Shown here in pieces: positions 35,269 through 43,735 of a stretch of DNA of 45,924 bases. The translations under genes were made by a program, and so were the position numbers. Below the pieces are notes generated by a model, which was given only the letters and a program-made list of their open reading frames with translations, did not search any database and was not told where the DNA came from. The stretch is from assembly GCA_900547775.1 (NCBI GenBank), contig URHW01000007.1, positions 1-45,924 on the forward strand, read 5' to 3'. Source of the stretch: an uncultured Mycoplasmatota bacterium. Its GTDB lineage: Bacteria > Bacillota_I > Bacilli_A > RF39 > UBA660. The first letter of the stretch is position 1; each line of letters begins with the position of its first letter.

Positions 35269-35315
35269 GTTATCGACCACTTTTACTACCTAGACACCCA
35301 AAAGTGGCCGATAAC
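35269..35315. repeat. Long inverted repeat before spoIVA
   Basis: GTTATCGACCACTTTT pairs with AAAAGTGGCCGATAAC, 16 bp with one A/C mismatch, across a 15-nt loop. No T run follows. It could be a regulatory hairpin or the remnant of a mobile element. Confidence 0.55.
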
Positions 35316-35425
35316 TTGATTAATTGACTCTAAAATTTATTATTTATAAATATCTGAACTATACTTTGATGTGTAGTTCTTTTTTTGATTTTTTAGAATA
35401 TGTTTATTTTGAAAGGGAAGGCAAA

Positions 35426-36904
35426 ATGGAAAAGAAAGAGATTATAAGTAGCATCTCGACTTGGGGTGGCGGTGAGATATATCTTGGAGTTGTAGGTGCT
35501 GTTAGAACTGGTAAGTCAACATTTATTAAAAAAGTTATTGAGACGCTTGTTATTCCGAATATAACTGATGAATCTGAAAGGAAAAGATGCTTAGATGAGG
35601 TTCCTCAGTCTGCTGGTGGAAAGACAATTATGACTACAGAGCCTAAGTTTGTTCCTAGTACGGGTGCTACTATTAAGATTGATGAGTTTGAGAGTAAGAT
35701 TAAGCTTATTGATTGTGTAGGTTATGTTATTAAGACTAGTAATGGATATGAGGATGAGCTTGGTAATCCTCGTCTAGTTAAGACTCCATGGTTTACTGAA
35801 GAGATACCTTTTATTGAGGCTGCTGAGATAGGTACAGAGAAGGTTATTAAGGATCATTCTACTATTGGGATAGTTGTTACTACTGATGGATCTATTGGGG
35901 ATTTTACTAGAGGCGAGTATATGGAGGCTGAGGAGAAGGTTGTTACAGAACTTAAGATGATTAATAAACCATTTATTATAGTTCTTAATACAACTCATCC
36001 AGATGATAAGGATACAATTCGTTTAGCTAGTAATATTAGTGATAATTATGGTGTACCAGTTATGCCAATTAATGTTGATAAGATGACTGAGAAAGATATG
36101 TATGATATTTTAAAGAAAGCATTATATGAGTTCCCAGTTGTTGATGTTGAGATAAATGTTCCTTCATGGATTCATATTTTACCTGATACTAATGAGATTA
36201 AGAAACATTATTTAGATAAGATTAGAGAAAGCATGATGAGTATTAGTAAACTTAAGGATGTAGATAAAATTATAGATTTTTATAAGGATAGTGAGTATAT
36301 TTCTAAGGCTTATATTAGTAATGTAGATACTTCTCGTGGTATTGTTACTCTTAATTTAGATTCTGATGATAGTTTATATGAAAGTGTACTTAAAGATGTT
36401 TTAGGTGGTATTACAATAAATAAGAGTAGTTTACTTAAAGTGTTTATGGAGTATAGTGAGAATAAGGATGAGACTAGTAGTATTAAGAGTGCTCTTAAGA
36501 TGGCGAAGAGTACTGGTTATGGTATAGTTTATCCAACTCTTAATGATATGAAGTTATCTACACCAGAGATTATTAAACAAGGATCGCGTTATGGAGTTAA
36601 GTTAAAAGCCGTAGCTTCATCTATTCATTTAATGAAGGTTGATGTAGAAAGCACGTTTGAACCGATTATTGGTACAGAGATGCAAAGTAAAGAACTTATT
36701 AATTATATTATGAAAGATTATGAGACAGATCCATCAAGTATCTGGAAGAGTGAAATATTTGGTAGAAGTTTAGATGTGATTGTTAAAGAAGGAATTCAAG
36801 CTAAGTTATCGATGATGCCAGAAGCTACTAGATATAAGTTATCTAATACAGTTACTAAAATAGTAAACAAGGGGTCAAATAATTTGATAGCAATTGTCTT
36901 ATAA
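35426..36904 (+). CDS. spoIVA: Stage IV sporulation protein A (coat-base ATPase)
   Basis: This 492-residue SpoIVA has the same length as the Bacillus subtilis protein. Residues 1-20 carry the conserved ISTWGGGEIYLG start, Walker A is GAVRTGKST (24-32), and a TRAFAC-like ATPase region follows (KTIMTTEPKFVP, LIDCVGY). The C-terminus is conserved and ends NNLIAIVL, which is needed for membrane anchoring through SpoVM. SpoIVA polymerises on the forespore surface using ATP and forms the base of the spore coat. The start is the ATG at 35426, with AAAGGGAAGG upstream. Its last 54 bp are duplicated at 38739-38792. Confidence 0.97.
   Translation: MEKKEIISSISTWGGGEIYLGVVGAVRTGKSTFIKKVIETLVIPNITDESERKRCLDEVPQSAGGKTIMTTEPKFVPSTGATIKIDEFESKIKLIDCVGYVIKTSNGYEDELGNPRLVKTPWFTEEIPFIEAAEIGTEKVIKDHSTIGIVVTTDGSIGDFTRGEYMEAEEKVVTELKMINKPFIIVLNTTHPDDKDTIRLASNISDNYGVPVMPINVDKMTEKDMYDILKKALYEFPVVDVEINVPSWIHILPDTNEIKKHYLDKIRESMMSISKLKDVDKIIDFYKDSEYISKAYISNVDTSRGIVTLNLDSDDSLYESVLKDVLGGITINKSSLLKVFMEYSENKDETSSIKSALKMAKSTGYGIVYPTLNDMKLSTPEIIKQGSRYGVKLKAVASSIHLMKVDVESTFEPIIGTEMQSKELINYIMKDYETDPSSIWKSEIFGRSLDVIVKEGIQAKLSMMPEATRYKLSNTVTKIVNKGSNNLIAIVL
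36851..36904. repeat. Direct repeat, left copy (spoIVA 3' end)
   Basis: The last 18 codons of spoIVA, including its stop, recur at 38739-38792 with only a few base changes, all synonymous. They bracket an AbiEi-like/YhcG gene pair, as attL/attR-type repeats do when an element inserts into a gene end and rebuilds it. Confidence 0.85.
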
Positions 36905-36917
36905 TAAAAGAGAGTTC

Positions 36918-36943
36918 GAGAGATTCGTATGAATCTCTTTTTA
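36918..36943 (+). terminator. spoIVA terminator (left)
   Basis: AGAGATTC-GTAT-GAATCTCT, followed by Ts. Confidence 0.85.
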
Positions 36944-36970
36944 ATGTGTAGAACTGCTTGATAAACGTTC

Positions 36971-37011
36971 TTTACTTTTGTACGGCACAATGATATAATG
37001 TATGTACAAAA
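36971..37011 (+). promoter_or_regulatory. Promoter and operator-like inverted repeat of the orphan abiEi
   Basis: TTTACT (36971-36976), 17 bp, TATAAT (36994-36999). TTTTGTAC (36976-36983) and GTACAAAA (37004-37011) form an inverted repeat that brackets the -10 box, so a repressor bound there would block the promoter. The adjacent AbiEi-like protein is the obvious candidate. Confidence 0.65.
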
Positions 37012-37027
37012 AGCAAAGGTGATAAGA

Positions 37028-37615
37028 ATGAATAGTGAAGAAAAATTAAAAGAATTTTTAAAAAATAATCATGGTTATATTTCTACGAATGATTTATTAA
37101 AGCTTGGAATAAAAAAATCATCAATTCATAATTTTATTGATAATAAAATTATAGAAAAGGTAAGTCATGGATTATACATGGATAGTATTAATATAGCCGA
37201 TGAATACTATATTTTACAGAAAAAATATCCTTTGGTTGTTTTTTCATATAATACTGCATTATATATTTTAAATTTAACAAATAGAACACCAGATATAATT
37301 GATATAACTGTACCTAGAAAAAAGGCGGTAAGATGTGCGTATAATATTCATTGGGTGTCTGATAATTATTATAATATAGGCATAATTGATGCGGTAAGTC
37401 CACTTGGAAATCCAATTAAAATTTATAATGCTGAGAGATGCATTTGTGATATGTTAAGAAGTAATGATGAGTTTGATTTAGAACTTAAAAATAGAGTTTT
37501 AAATTATTACTGGAATAGTAAAAATAAGAACATTGACTTATTACTTGAATACGCAAAAATATTTAATATATATGATAAAGTTAATACGATAGTTGAGATA
37601 ATGATGGGATGGTAA
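37028..37615 (+). CDS. Orphan AbiEi-like antitoxin/regulator
   Basis: This 195-residue protein is of the same family as the AbiEi at 17786. It has an N-terminal winged helix (GYISTNDLLKLGIKKSSIHN, then IEKVSHGLYM) and the domain with SYNTALYILNLTNRTP, DITVP and YNAERCICDMLR. No AbiEii gene follows; the next gene encodes a DUF1016 nuclease. GGTGAT precedes the ATG. It lies inside the spoIVA-flanked insert. It may be the autorepressor/antitoxin partner of the neighbouring nuclease, which would be a non-standard pairing, or just a survivor of an eroded AbiE module. Confidence 0.85.
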   Translation: MNSEEKLKEFLKNNHGYISTNDLLKLGIKKSSIHNFIDNKIIEKVSHGLYMDSINIADEYYILQKKYPLVVFSYNTALYILNLTNRTPDIIDITVPRKKAVRCAYNIHWVSDNYYNIGIIDAVSPLGNPIKIYNAERCICDMLRSNDEFDLELKNRVLNYYWNSKNKNIDLLLEYAKIFNIYDKVNTIVEIMMGW

Positions 37616-37697
37616 TTAGATATTATTGTCTTTAAATATATTTCATGCAAAAATATAACTAATAATTATAAATAATTTATTTAAGATGGAGGGTTAT

Positions 37698-38693
37698 TTG
37701 GTAGATACAGGTTTTAATCAAATTATTAAAATGATAGAAAAGCATAAAAACAATGCATATAGAAAAGTAAATGAAGAAATGATTTTATTGTATTTAGAAA
37801 TTGGAAAATTTCTATATGACTTAAAGGAAAATAGTAATTATGGAGACAAAATTACAACGAAAGCATCTGATTTTATGAAGAATAATTATCCTAATATAAA
37901 AGGGTTTACTAAAAGAAATATAGAACGTATGATTCAATTTTATAGTATTTATAAGGATGATGAGATTGCGTCACCACTGGTGACGCAATTGTCTTGGACA
38001 AATAATTTGCTTATATTAAGTGGAACTAATAGTAAAGAAGAAAGACATTTTTATTTAAAATTATCAATTAAGAATTGTTATTCCAAAAGAGAATTAGATC
38101 GGCAAATATCATCGGCTTATTATGAAAGATATATGCTGTCAGATGGTAAAAAATTACCTACAGTTAATAAAACTTTAGATGAAAATGATTATCCAAATAC
38201 TAAAATATTAGACACTTATAGTTTAGAATTTTTAGATTTACCAGCTGAATTTTCAGAAAAGGATTTAAAAAATGCGATTATAAAGAACTTAAAAGATTTC
38301 ATATTAGAAGTTGGAAAAGGTTTTACTTTCATTGGTGATGAGTATAGAATTCAGGTCGGAAATCATGATTTTTTTATTGATTTATTATTTTACAATCGTG
38401 AATTATCTTGTTTAGTTGCATTTGAATTAAAATTAGGGGAATTTAAAGCAGAATATTTAGGAAAAATGAATTTGTATTTAGAAGCTTTGGATAGAGATGT
38501 GAAAAAAGAGCGAGAGAATCCTAGTGTTGGTGTAATATTGTGCAGTTCGAAAGATAAAGATGTTGTTGAATATTCGATTAGTAAAAATGTGTCTCAAACT
38601 TTGATTTCTGAGTATAAATTAAAATTAATTAATAAAAAATTATTAGAAACTAAACTTAAAGAAATGAAGGATTTGATAAATAATAATGATTAA
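37698..38693 (+). CDS. YhcG/DUF1016 family PD-(D/E)XK nuclease
   Basis: This protein of about 331 residues has an N-terminal DUF1016 helical domain (IGKFLYDLKE, FTKRNIERMIQFY, TQLSWTNNLLIL) and a C-terminal PD-(D/E)XK domain with the catalytic Asp in FFIDLLFYN and E-x-K in AFELKLGEF. Family members are widespread in mobile and defence contexts, and their exact function is not settled. The start is probably the TTG at 37698 with GGAGGG four bases upstream; the ATG at 37686 contains that site and is the alternative. It lies 70-80 bp after the orphan abiEi, with no terminator between. Confidence 0.88.
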   Translation: MVDTGFNQIIKMIEKHKNNAYRKVNEEMILLYLEIGKFLYDLKENSNYGDKITTKASDFMKNNYPNIKGFTKRNIERMIQFYSIYKDDEIASPLVTQLSWTNNLLILSGTNSKEERHFYLKLSIKNCYSKRELDRQISSAYYERYMLSDGKKLPTVNKTLDENDYPNTKILDTYSLEFLDLPAEFSEKDLKNAIIKNLKDFILEVGKGFTFIGDEYRIQVGNHDFFIDLLFYNRELSCLVAFELKLGEFKAEYLGKMNLYLEALDRDVKKERENPSVGVILCSSKDKDVVEYSISKNVSQTLISEYKLKLINKKLLETKLKEMKDLINNND

Positions 38694-38738
38694 TAGTGGG
38701 TTAAAAACGATATATATTTATTAAATAATTGTATGTTT

Positions 38739-38792
38739 GTTACTAAAATAGTAAACAAGGGTTCGAATAATTTAATAGCAATTGTCTTATAG
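38739..38792 (+). pseudogene. Displaced spoIVA 3' end (right direct repeat)
   Basis: These 18 codons encode the same C-terminus as spoIVA, NKGSNNLIAIVL and stop. They differ from 36851-36904 only at silent positions (GGG/GGT, TCA/TCG, TTG/TTA, TAA/TAG). It is followed by a terminator and hup. The likely history is that the insert brought its own spoIVA end and pushed the original end rightwards, or the reverse. Confidence 0.85.
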
Positions 38793-38800
38793 TGTAAAAA

Positions 38801-38834
38801 AACTAGATATTTTTAAGGAAAATCTAGTTTTTTA
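38801..38834 (+). terminator. Terminator after the displaced spoIVA end
   Basis: AACTAGAT and ATCTAGTT around a 13-nt loop, then a T run. It was probably the original spoIVA terminator before the insertion. Confidence 0.85.
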
Positions 38835-38913
38835 GTTGATTTTTACTTTGTTTTCTGGTAATTTATATTTGTAGGGTATAAACCTTATAAATTAGAAATG
38901 GGAGGTAATCGTT

Positions 38914-39186
38914 ATGACAAAACAAGAATTAGTAGAATTTATTGCTAATAAAGCTAACCTTACTAAGGCTGATGCTTTACGTGCTTTAGATGCAATGACT
39001 GATGGTATTGTTGAAGGTCTTAAGAAGGAAGGAAAAGTTGCTTTAGTTGGTTTCGGTACTTTCTCAGCAAAAACTCGTGCTGCTAGAACTGGTATTAACC
39101 CATTAACTAAAGAGTCTATTAAGATTCCTGCTAAGACTGTTGCATCATTCAAAGCTGGTAGCAAATTAAAAGACGCTTTAAACTAA
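38914..39186 (+). CDS. hup: DNA-binding protein HU
   Basis: This 90-residue histone-like protein has the HU pattern MTKQELVEFIANKANLTKAD, the VGFGTF turn, RAARTGINP (DNA-clasping arm with the Pro) and VASFKAGSKLKDALN at the end. The length is the HU standard. GGAGGT precedes the start. The codon choice is more biased than its neighbours, as expected for a highly expressed gene. It follows spoIVA in Bacillus as well. Confidence 0.97.
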   Translation: MTKQELVEFIANKANLTKADALRALDAMTDGIVEGLKKEGKVALVGFGTFSAKTRAARTGINPLTKESIKIPAKTVASFKAGSKLKDALN

Positions 39187-39200
39187 TTAACGATTATGAA

Positions 39201-39226
39201 AAAGAAGTTTTATGACTTCTTTTTTT
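39201..39226 (+). terminator. hup terminator
   Basis: AGAAGT and ACTTCT around TTTATG, followed by seven Ts. Confidence 0.85.
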
Positions 39227-39251
39227 CATGGGGTTGTGTTAAAATTGACTT

Positions 39252-41441
39252 ATGAGTTACATTAAAGGAAAATACAAACAATCTATTTTTGAATCAGAAA
39301 CTGGCTATAAGGTCGGTCTTTTTAGGGTTCAAGAAACTGATGATAAAGAGTTAGGCACTAATAAGACTATTACATTTACTGGTTATTTTGGATTGCTTAA
39401 TAAGGATGATACTTATGTATTTAATGGTAATGTTATTTATCATGATAGATATGGAATGCAGTTTCAAGTAGATACTTATGAGAAGGTAGTTCCTGAAGGA
39501 AAAGATGCTATAATTGATTTTTTAACAAGTTCTTTTGTTAAGGGATGTGGTGATGTACTTGCTAGAAAAATTTATAAGACTTTTGGAAATGATGCACTTA
39601 CTAAGATTAAAGAAAGCAGAGAAAATTTGTTTTTAGTTAGTGGTATGACTGATAAAAAAGCTGATAGTATTTATAAGTCTGTTGTAAAGTATTTTGAGGC
39701 GGATAAAGAGATAGTTAAGTTAAAAGAGATGGGTTTTACTGTTAAAGAAACTATGGAACTTATGAATAATTTTGGTAAGAGAGTTTTAGAACTTATTGAT
39801 AAGAATATCTACGTCTTAAGAGATTATGTAGATTTTCCTAAGCTTGATAGTATTTTTTTAGTAAATAATGATCCAGAGGATGATAGAAGAGTAGATGCTG
39901 CTATTATTAGGGCAATGAAGGATTTGACTTTTGAATTAGGGGATATTTATTTAGATAAAATTGAGATAGTTGAGGAACTTGCGAGTAGGTATAATATTTT
40001 TAAGAATATCGATGATAATTTAAAAGGACTTGCTAAGAAAAGAGAAATAATGATTTCTAATGAAGATTATTATTTGATGGATGATTATTTAGACGAGTTA
40101 AATAATGGAGTGTCAATTGCTTCTTTGATGAGTAGAGATGTTAAGAAGATAAATAAGTTTAATGATTTGATAAAACTTACTGAAGGAGAACTTGGTATTA
40201 CTTATAATAAAGAGCAAAAAGATGCAATTAAGAGTGCACTTACTAATAATGTTAGTATTATAACTGGTGGACCTGGAACGGGTAAGACTACGATTATTAA
40301 GGGTATTTTAAGACTTTATAGTATTTATAAGAAGATAAGTTATGAAACAGTTACTAGAGAAGTTTGCTTGCTTGCACCGACAGGAAGAGCATCTAAGAGA
40401 ATGAGTGAGACGTGTGGAATTGGGGCAAGCACTATTCATAGATTTTTAAAGTGGGATAAGGAAAGTAATACTTTTGCAGTTAATGAGTTAAATAAAGTTC
40501 ATTATAATATGTTTATTATTGATGAAACATCAATGCTTGATAATCACTTGCTATCATCATTTTTTAAAGGAATTGATATTCATACTAAGATTATATTTGT
40601 AGGTGATGAGTATCAACTTCCTAGTGTTGGTCCTGGTTTAATTTTATCAGATATGATTAGTGCTGGGGTTCCTCATATTAAGTTAGAAACTATTTATAGG
40701 CAGAGTGAGAATTCTTATATACCAATGCTTGCTAAGGATATCAAAAATGTTAATGTTACTGATGATTATTTGGATAAGAAGGATGATTATAATTTTATAT
40801 CTTGTGATTCAAAGGAGATTAAAAATATTTTAGTGCAGATAGTTGAAAAAATGCAAGATAAGAAAATTGATTTAAGTAATTTGCAAGTGTTAGCACCTAT
40901 GTATAAGGGAGAAAATGGAATTGATAATTTAAATATAGTACTTCAAGATCTTATTAATCCTAAAGATAAGAATAAGGATGAGATTAAGGTTGGACCTATA
41001 ACTTATAGAGTTGGTGATAAGATTCTTAATTTAGTTAATGATATTGACAATAATATTTATAATGGTGATATTGGGTATATTAAGAGTATTGATATTAATT
41101 CTAAAAAGGAACCTATTGTTGTAGAATATGATAATAATGAAGTAGGGTATAAAAGAGAGAATTTTAATCAGATAACGCATGCTTATGCGATAAGTATTCA
41201 TAAGAGTCAAGGTTCTGAGTTTATGCATGTTATTATGCCAATAACTAAGGGATATTCGAGAATGCTTTATAATAAACTTCTTTATACTGGAGTATCTAGA
41301 GCAAAGAAGAGTTTGGTTCTTCTTGGTGATAAGGATGCTTTTATAAGGTGTGTTAATAATAGTTATAGTTTAGTACGTAAAACTAATTTAAAGTTAAAGA
41401 TTATGAATAATTTAAAGATAAACACGCAAAATAACAAATAG
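39252..41441 (+). CDS. recD2: RecD2-type ATP-dependent DNA helicase
   Basis: This 729-residue SF1B helicase is of the RecD2 branch (RecD without RecBC). It has an N-terminal OB-like and HhH-rich region (to about 300), then Walker A GGPGTGKTT (about 337), LAPTGRASKRM (motif Ia), the DEAD-like IIDETSM (motif II), GDEYQLPSVGPG (motif III) and a C-terminal 2B/SH3 region with HKSQGSEF (motif V) and SRAKKSLVLLGD (motif VI). RecD2 unwinds 5' to 3' and helps repair and replication-fork processing. No Shine-Dalgarno sequence precedes the ATG; TGTTAAAAT six bases upstream may be an extended -10, which would make the mRNA leaderless. Confidence 0.94.
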   Translation: MSYIKGKYKQSIFESETGYKVGLFRVQETDDKELGTNKTITFTGYFGLLNKDDTYVFNGNVIYHDRYGMQFQVDTYEKVVPEGKDAIIDFLTSSFVKGCGDVLARKIYKTFGNDALTKIKESRENLFLVSGMTDKKADSIYKSVVKYFEADKEIVKLKEMGFTVKETMELMNNFGKRVLELIDKNIYVLRDYVDFPKLDSIFLVNNDPEDDRRVDAAIIRAMKDLTFELGDIYLDKIEIVEELASRYNIFKNIDDNLKGLAKKREIMISNEDYYLMDDYLDELNNGVSIASLMSRDVKKINKFNDLIKLTEGELGITYNKEQKDAIKSALTNNVSIITGGPGTGKTTIIKGILRLYSIYKKISYETVTREVCLLAPTGRASKRMSETCGIGASTIHRFLKWDKESNTFAVNELNKVHYNMFIIDETSMLDNHLLSSFFKGIDIHTKIIFVGDEYQLPSVGPGLILSDMISAGVPHIKLETIYRQSENSYIPMLAKDIKNVNVTDDYLDKKDDYNFISCDSKEIKNILVQIVEKMQDKKIDLSNLQVLAPMYKGENGIDNLNIVLQDLINPKDKNKDEIKVGPITYRVGDKILNLVNDIDNNIYNGDIGYIKSIDINSKKEPIVVEYDNNEVGYKRENFNQITHAYAISIHKSQGSEFMHVIMPITKGYSRMLYNKLLYTGVSRAKKSLVLLGDKDAFIRCVNNSYSLVRKTNLKLKIMNNLKINTQNNK

Positions 41442-41451
41442 GAGAGTGTTT

Positions 41452-41595
41452 ATGAAAGAATTTTTTAGTTTTATGATGGGAGCTATGTTTGGTGCAGCAG
41501 TAATGCTTGGCGCTAGTGAGCTTTCTAAAAATAAAGAAGTAATTAAAAAGAAAGTTAATAACTTAATTGATGATACTTCTAAATTAGTAGGTTAA
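41452..41595 (+). CDS. Small YtxH-like membrane protein (47 aa)
   Basis: GGAGAG precedes an ATG that opens a 47-codon frame ten bases after recD2. A glycine-rich hydrophobic helix (about residues 6-21, with FMMGAMFGAAVMLGA) is followed by a basic amphipathic helix (KNKEVIKKKVNNLI). This layout recalls short YtxH-like stress proteins, but the match is only by pattern. A terminator follows directly. Confidence 0.65.
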   Translation: MKEFFSFMMGAMFGAAVMLGASELSKNKEVIKKKVNNLIDDTSKLVG

Positions 41596-41605
41596 TAAAA
41601 GATAG

Positions 41606-41630
41606 AAACTGTCATATGGGCAGTTTTTAT
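41606..41630 (+). terminator. Terminator of recD2 and small-protein genes
   Basis: AAACTG and CAGTTT around TCATATGGG, then Ts. Confidence 0.8.
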
Positions 41631-41638
41631 AATTATAA

Positions 41639-41725
41639 GATATGTTAAAAAAATAAGAAAAATTTAACATATCTCTTACATATGTTAAAAAATATTAATA
41701 AATTTAACATTTTTTTATTTTTGAT
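41639..41725. repeat. Two tandem AT-rich hairpins
   Basis: ATATGTTAAA pairs with TTTAACATAT, then ATATGTTAAA recurs with TTTAACAT and a T-rich tail. They are two near copies of the same inverted repeat in the gap between the small-protein gene and the permease gene. The second could act as a terminator. Confidence 0.5.
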
Positions 41726-41800
41726 TCTCTATAAAGTTTTTTGAAGCACTTAATAAGTAGGTTAATGTATAATAATTTTTAAATAATAAATAATAATAGT

Positions 41801-42775
41801 ATGAATAAAATTAAGAATTTAAGACTATTAAAAATATTTTTGTTTTTAGCGAATATCTTATTATTACTATTTATTATTAAGGAGTGTAAGATATTAAATT
41901 TTTGTTGCATAATTATAAGTTTAGTAAGTCCGTGTATATTTGGTTTTGTTATTGCATGGGTTATTAAACCTGTTATGCTCTTTTTTAATAAGAAGTTTAA
42001 TACTTATATTTCTAGTGCACTTACTTTTTTACTTATGGGTTTAATTATCTTTCCTATTGGTTATTTTTTAGTACCTATAATAATAAGAGAGTTTAGTAAT
42101 TTACTACCTAATATTATTACTTTTTATAAAAAATATAGTTCTAAAATTATTAATTACATAAATATAGGGGATGTTGGTAAGAAGTTTATTAGATGTACGA
42201 TAGGGCTTAAAGATATTCTTATTAATTTGTTTTATGCTTTTTTTATAGCGTTTTTCTTTTTAACTAATCATGAAGAAACAACTAGGTTTATTAGTAAGAG
42301 AGTGCCATCTAGATTATCTTTAGAGATTACTAGTAATTTAAGAGTGTTTGTTAAGGGGACTTTACTTGATACAGTTATTTTGTTTATTATGAGTTTAATT
42401 ACTTTTAGTATTACTGGGATGCCATATGCGCTTTTATTTGCTATATTTGCTTCTATTACGAATGTTATTCCTTTTATAGGACCTTATATAGGTGGTGTTC
42501 CAGCAGTGCTTGTTTCTTTATCTGTTAGCATGAAACTGGGAATAGTTGTTTTAATTGAGGTGATAATTTTACAGTTTATTGAGTCATCATTTATTCATCC
42601 ATATATTATGAGTAAAGGGTTAAAAATAAATCCAATAATTATTCTTATTGGACTTATCGTATTTGGATATTTCTTTGGTATTATAGGAATGCTTATTAGT
42701 ACGCCACTTATAAGTGTTATTAAATCAGTTTATGAGTATTATGAGGCTGATATTAAGAAAGTTCTTCATAAATAG
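41801..42775 (+). CDS. AI-2E family (PerM/YtvI-like) permease
   Basis: This 324-residue membrane protein has about eight hydrophobic segments and the family features SPCIFGFVIAWVIKP, FAIFASITNVIPFIGPYIGG and the C-terminal GIIGMLISTPLISVIKSVY. Substrates differ among members (autoinducer, Na+/Li+, unknown), and Bacillus YtvI is associated with sporulation; none can be assigned here. There is no clear ribosome binding site at the ATG at 41801. Its last 23 bp overlap the convergent transglutaminase-like gene. Confidence 0.85.
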   Translation: MNKIKNLRLLKIFLFLANILLLLFIIKECKILNFCCIIISLVSPCIFGFVIAWVIKPVMLFFNKKFNTYISSALTFLLMGLIIFPIGYFLVPIIIREFSNLLPNIITFYKKYSSKIINYINIGDVGKKFIRCTIGLKDILINLFYAFFIAFFFLTNHEETTRFISKRVPSRLSLEITSNLRVFVKGTLLDTVILFIMSLITFSITGMPYALLFAIFASITNVIPFIGPYIGGVPAVLVSLSVSMKLGIVVLIEVIILQFIESSFIHPYIMSKGLKINPIIILIGLIVFGYFFGIIGMLISTPLISVIKSVYEYYEADIKKVLHK

Positions 42776-43649
42776 TTTTATCGTATTCGTGATCTGTTAT
42801 TTTATATTTTTCTAGGGATGGAGTATCAATTAAATAGAATTTATGTAAGATTGTATCTTCTCCTGAACTACTTACAGGGTCATCCCAAGTTAAGTCTAAG
42901 TGTAGCCATGCGCTATCAATGTATACAGCATTCCATACATGGGTGTTAGATGCTATTTTGAAGTTTGGCACATTAAATTTATTTAGAAATAAGGCCATAG
43001 CATCAGCGTATCCACCACATACGGCTTTATGGTTTATAAGAGCACCATAAGCAGTAGAAGATTTGGAATCAGAATTAGCAGTGTCGTATTTGGTGTTGTT
43101 AATTATGTAATCATGTATTTTTAATATTTTATCTTCTACTTTCATATCGTCCGTTATGTTTTCATTTATAATTTCGTTTATTTTACTATTGATAGTAACT
43201 ATATCATCACTGGAGTATAATTTTTCGATTTTGATGTTGACTTCGCCACTTTGAGAGTAAGTTACATTTATTGATTTGAAGTTATTAAAGGGGCTTACAA
43301 AGTTATTTATATGGGTAAGGACGCCTGCATCGTTTGTGATAGCATTAACATCATCTAGGCAAGATGTATATTCACTTGGACAGTAGAAAGTAAATTCATC
43401 ATATCCTCGATCTAGGATGCTGTAGAAGATATCTTTAATATCTTGCATGCTTAGGGGAGTGAATGTTTCACTTTCTTTAACGAAATCGAAACTTACTTTT
43501 TTATAATAAGCATTTGGTTCATTTAGAACTACTTTAGGCTCTTTACTAAAGATAGAACTTATGTAGTTTATTATTTTATTATAATTAAAAGATGTATAAA
43601 CAATTATTAAAATAACTATAAGAGTAGTTATTATGTTTTTAAATTTCAC
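42753..43649 (-). CDS. Membrane-anchored transglutaminase-like protein
   Basis: This 298-residue extracytoplasmic protein has an N-terminal membrane segment (about 5-22), an unrecognised middle region with one disulfide-type Cys pair, and a C-terminal transglutaminase-like domain (about 190-270) with the triad in KAVCGGYADAM (Cys), SNTHVWNAVY (His) and HLDLTWDDP (Asp). Such proteins act as cell-wall-associated proteases or cross-linking enzymes. The start is a GTG with GGTGAT five bases upstream. Confidence 0.85.
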   Translation of the reverse strand: MKFKNIITTLIVILIIVYTSFNYNKIINYISSIFSKEPKVVLNEPNAYYKKVSFDFVKESETFTPLSMQDIKDIFYSILDRGYDEFTFYCPSEYTSCLDDVNAITNDAGVLTHINNFVSPFNNFKSINVTYSQSGEVNIKIEKLYSSDDIVTINSKINEIINENITDDMKVEDKILKIHDYIINNTKYDTANSDSKSSTAYGALINHKAVCGGYADAMALFLNKFNVPNFKIASNTHVWNAVYIDSAWLHLDLTWDDPVSSSGEDTILHKFYLIDTPSLEKYKITDHEYDKTIYEELS

Positions 43650-43707
43650 TTAGTATCACCAATATTATGATATCAAAATCTAGATTAAATTAAAAGAAAA
43701 AATGATA

Positions 43708-43733
43708 ATAAAAAAACTCAGATGTTAATCCAA
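43708..43733 (-). terminator. rpsT terminator
   Basis: On the minus strand CTTGGAT pairs with ATCTGAG (two G-T pairs) around TAAC, followed by seven Ts. Confidence 0.7.
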
Positions 43734-43735
43734 GC

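Noticed and set aside
34872..35280. Minus-strand frames after DGR target 1
   Set aside because: They run through the 3' element and the palindromic repeat, have no start signals and resemble nothing.
41639..41725. Tandem hairpins as a CRISPR-like or iteron array
   Set aside because: Only two AT-rich copies with simple sequence; better read as transcription-end structures.
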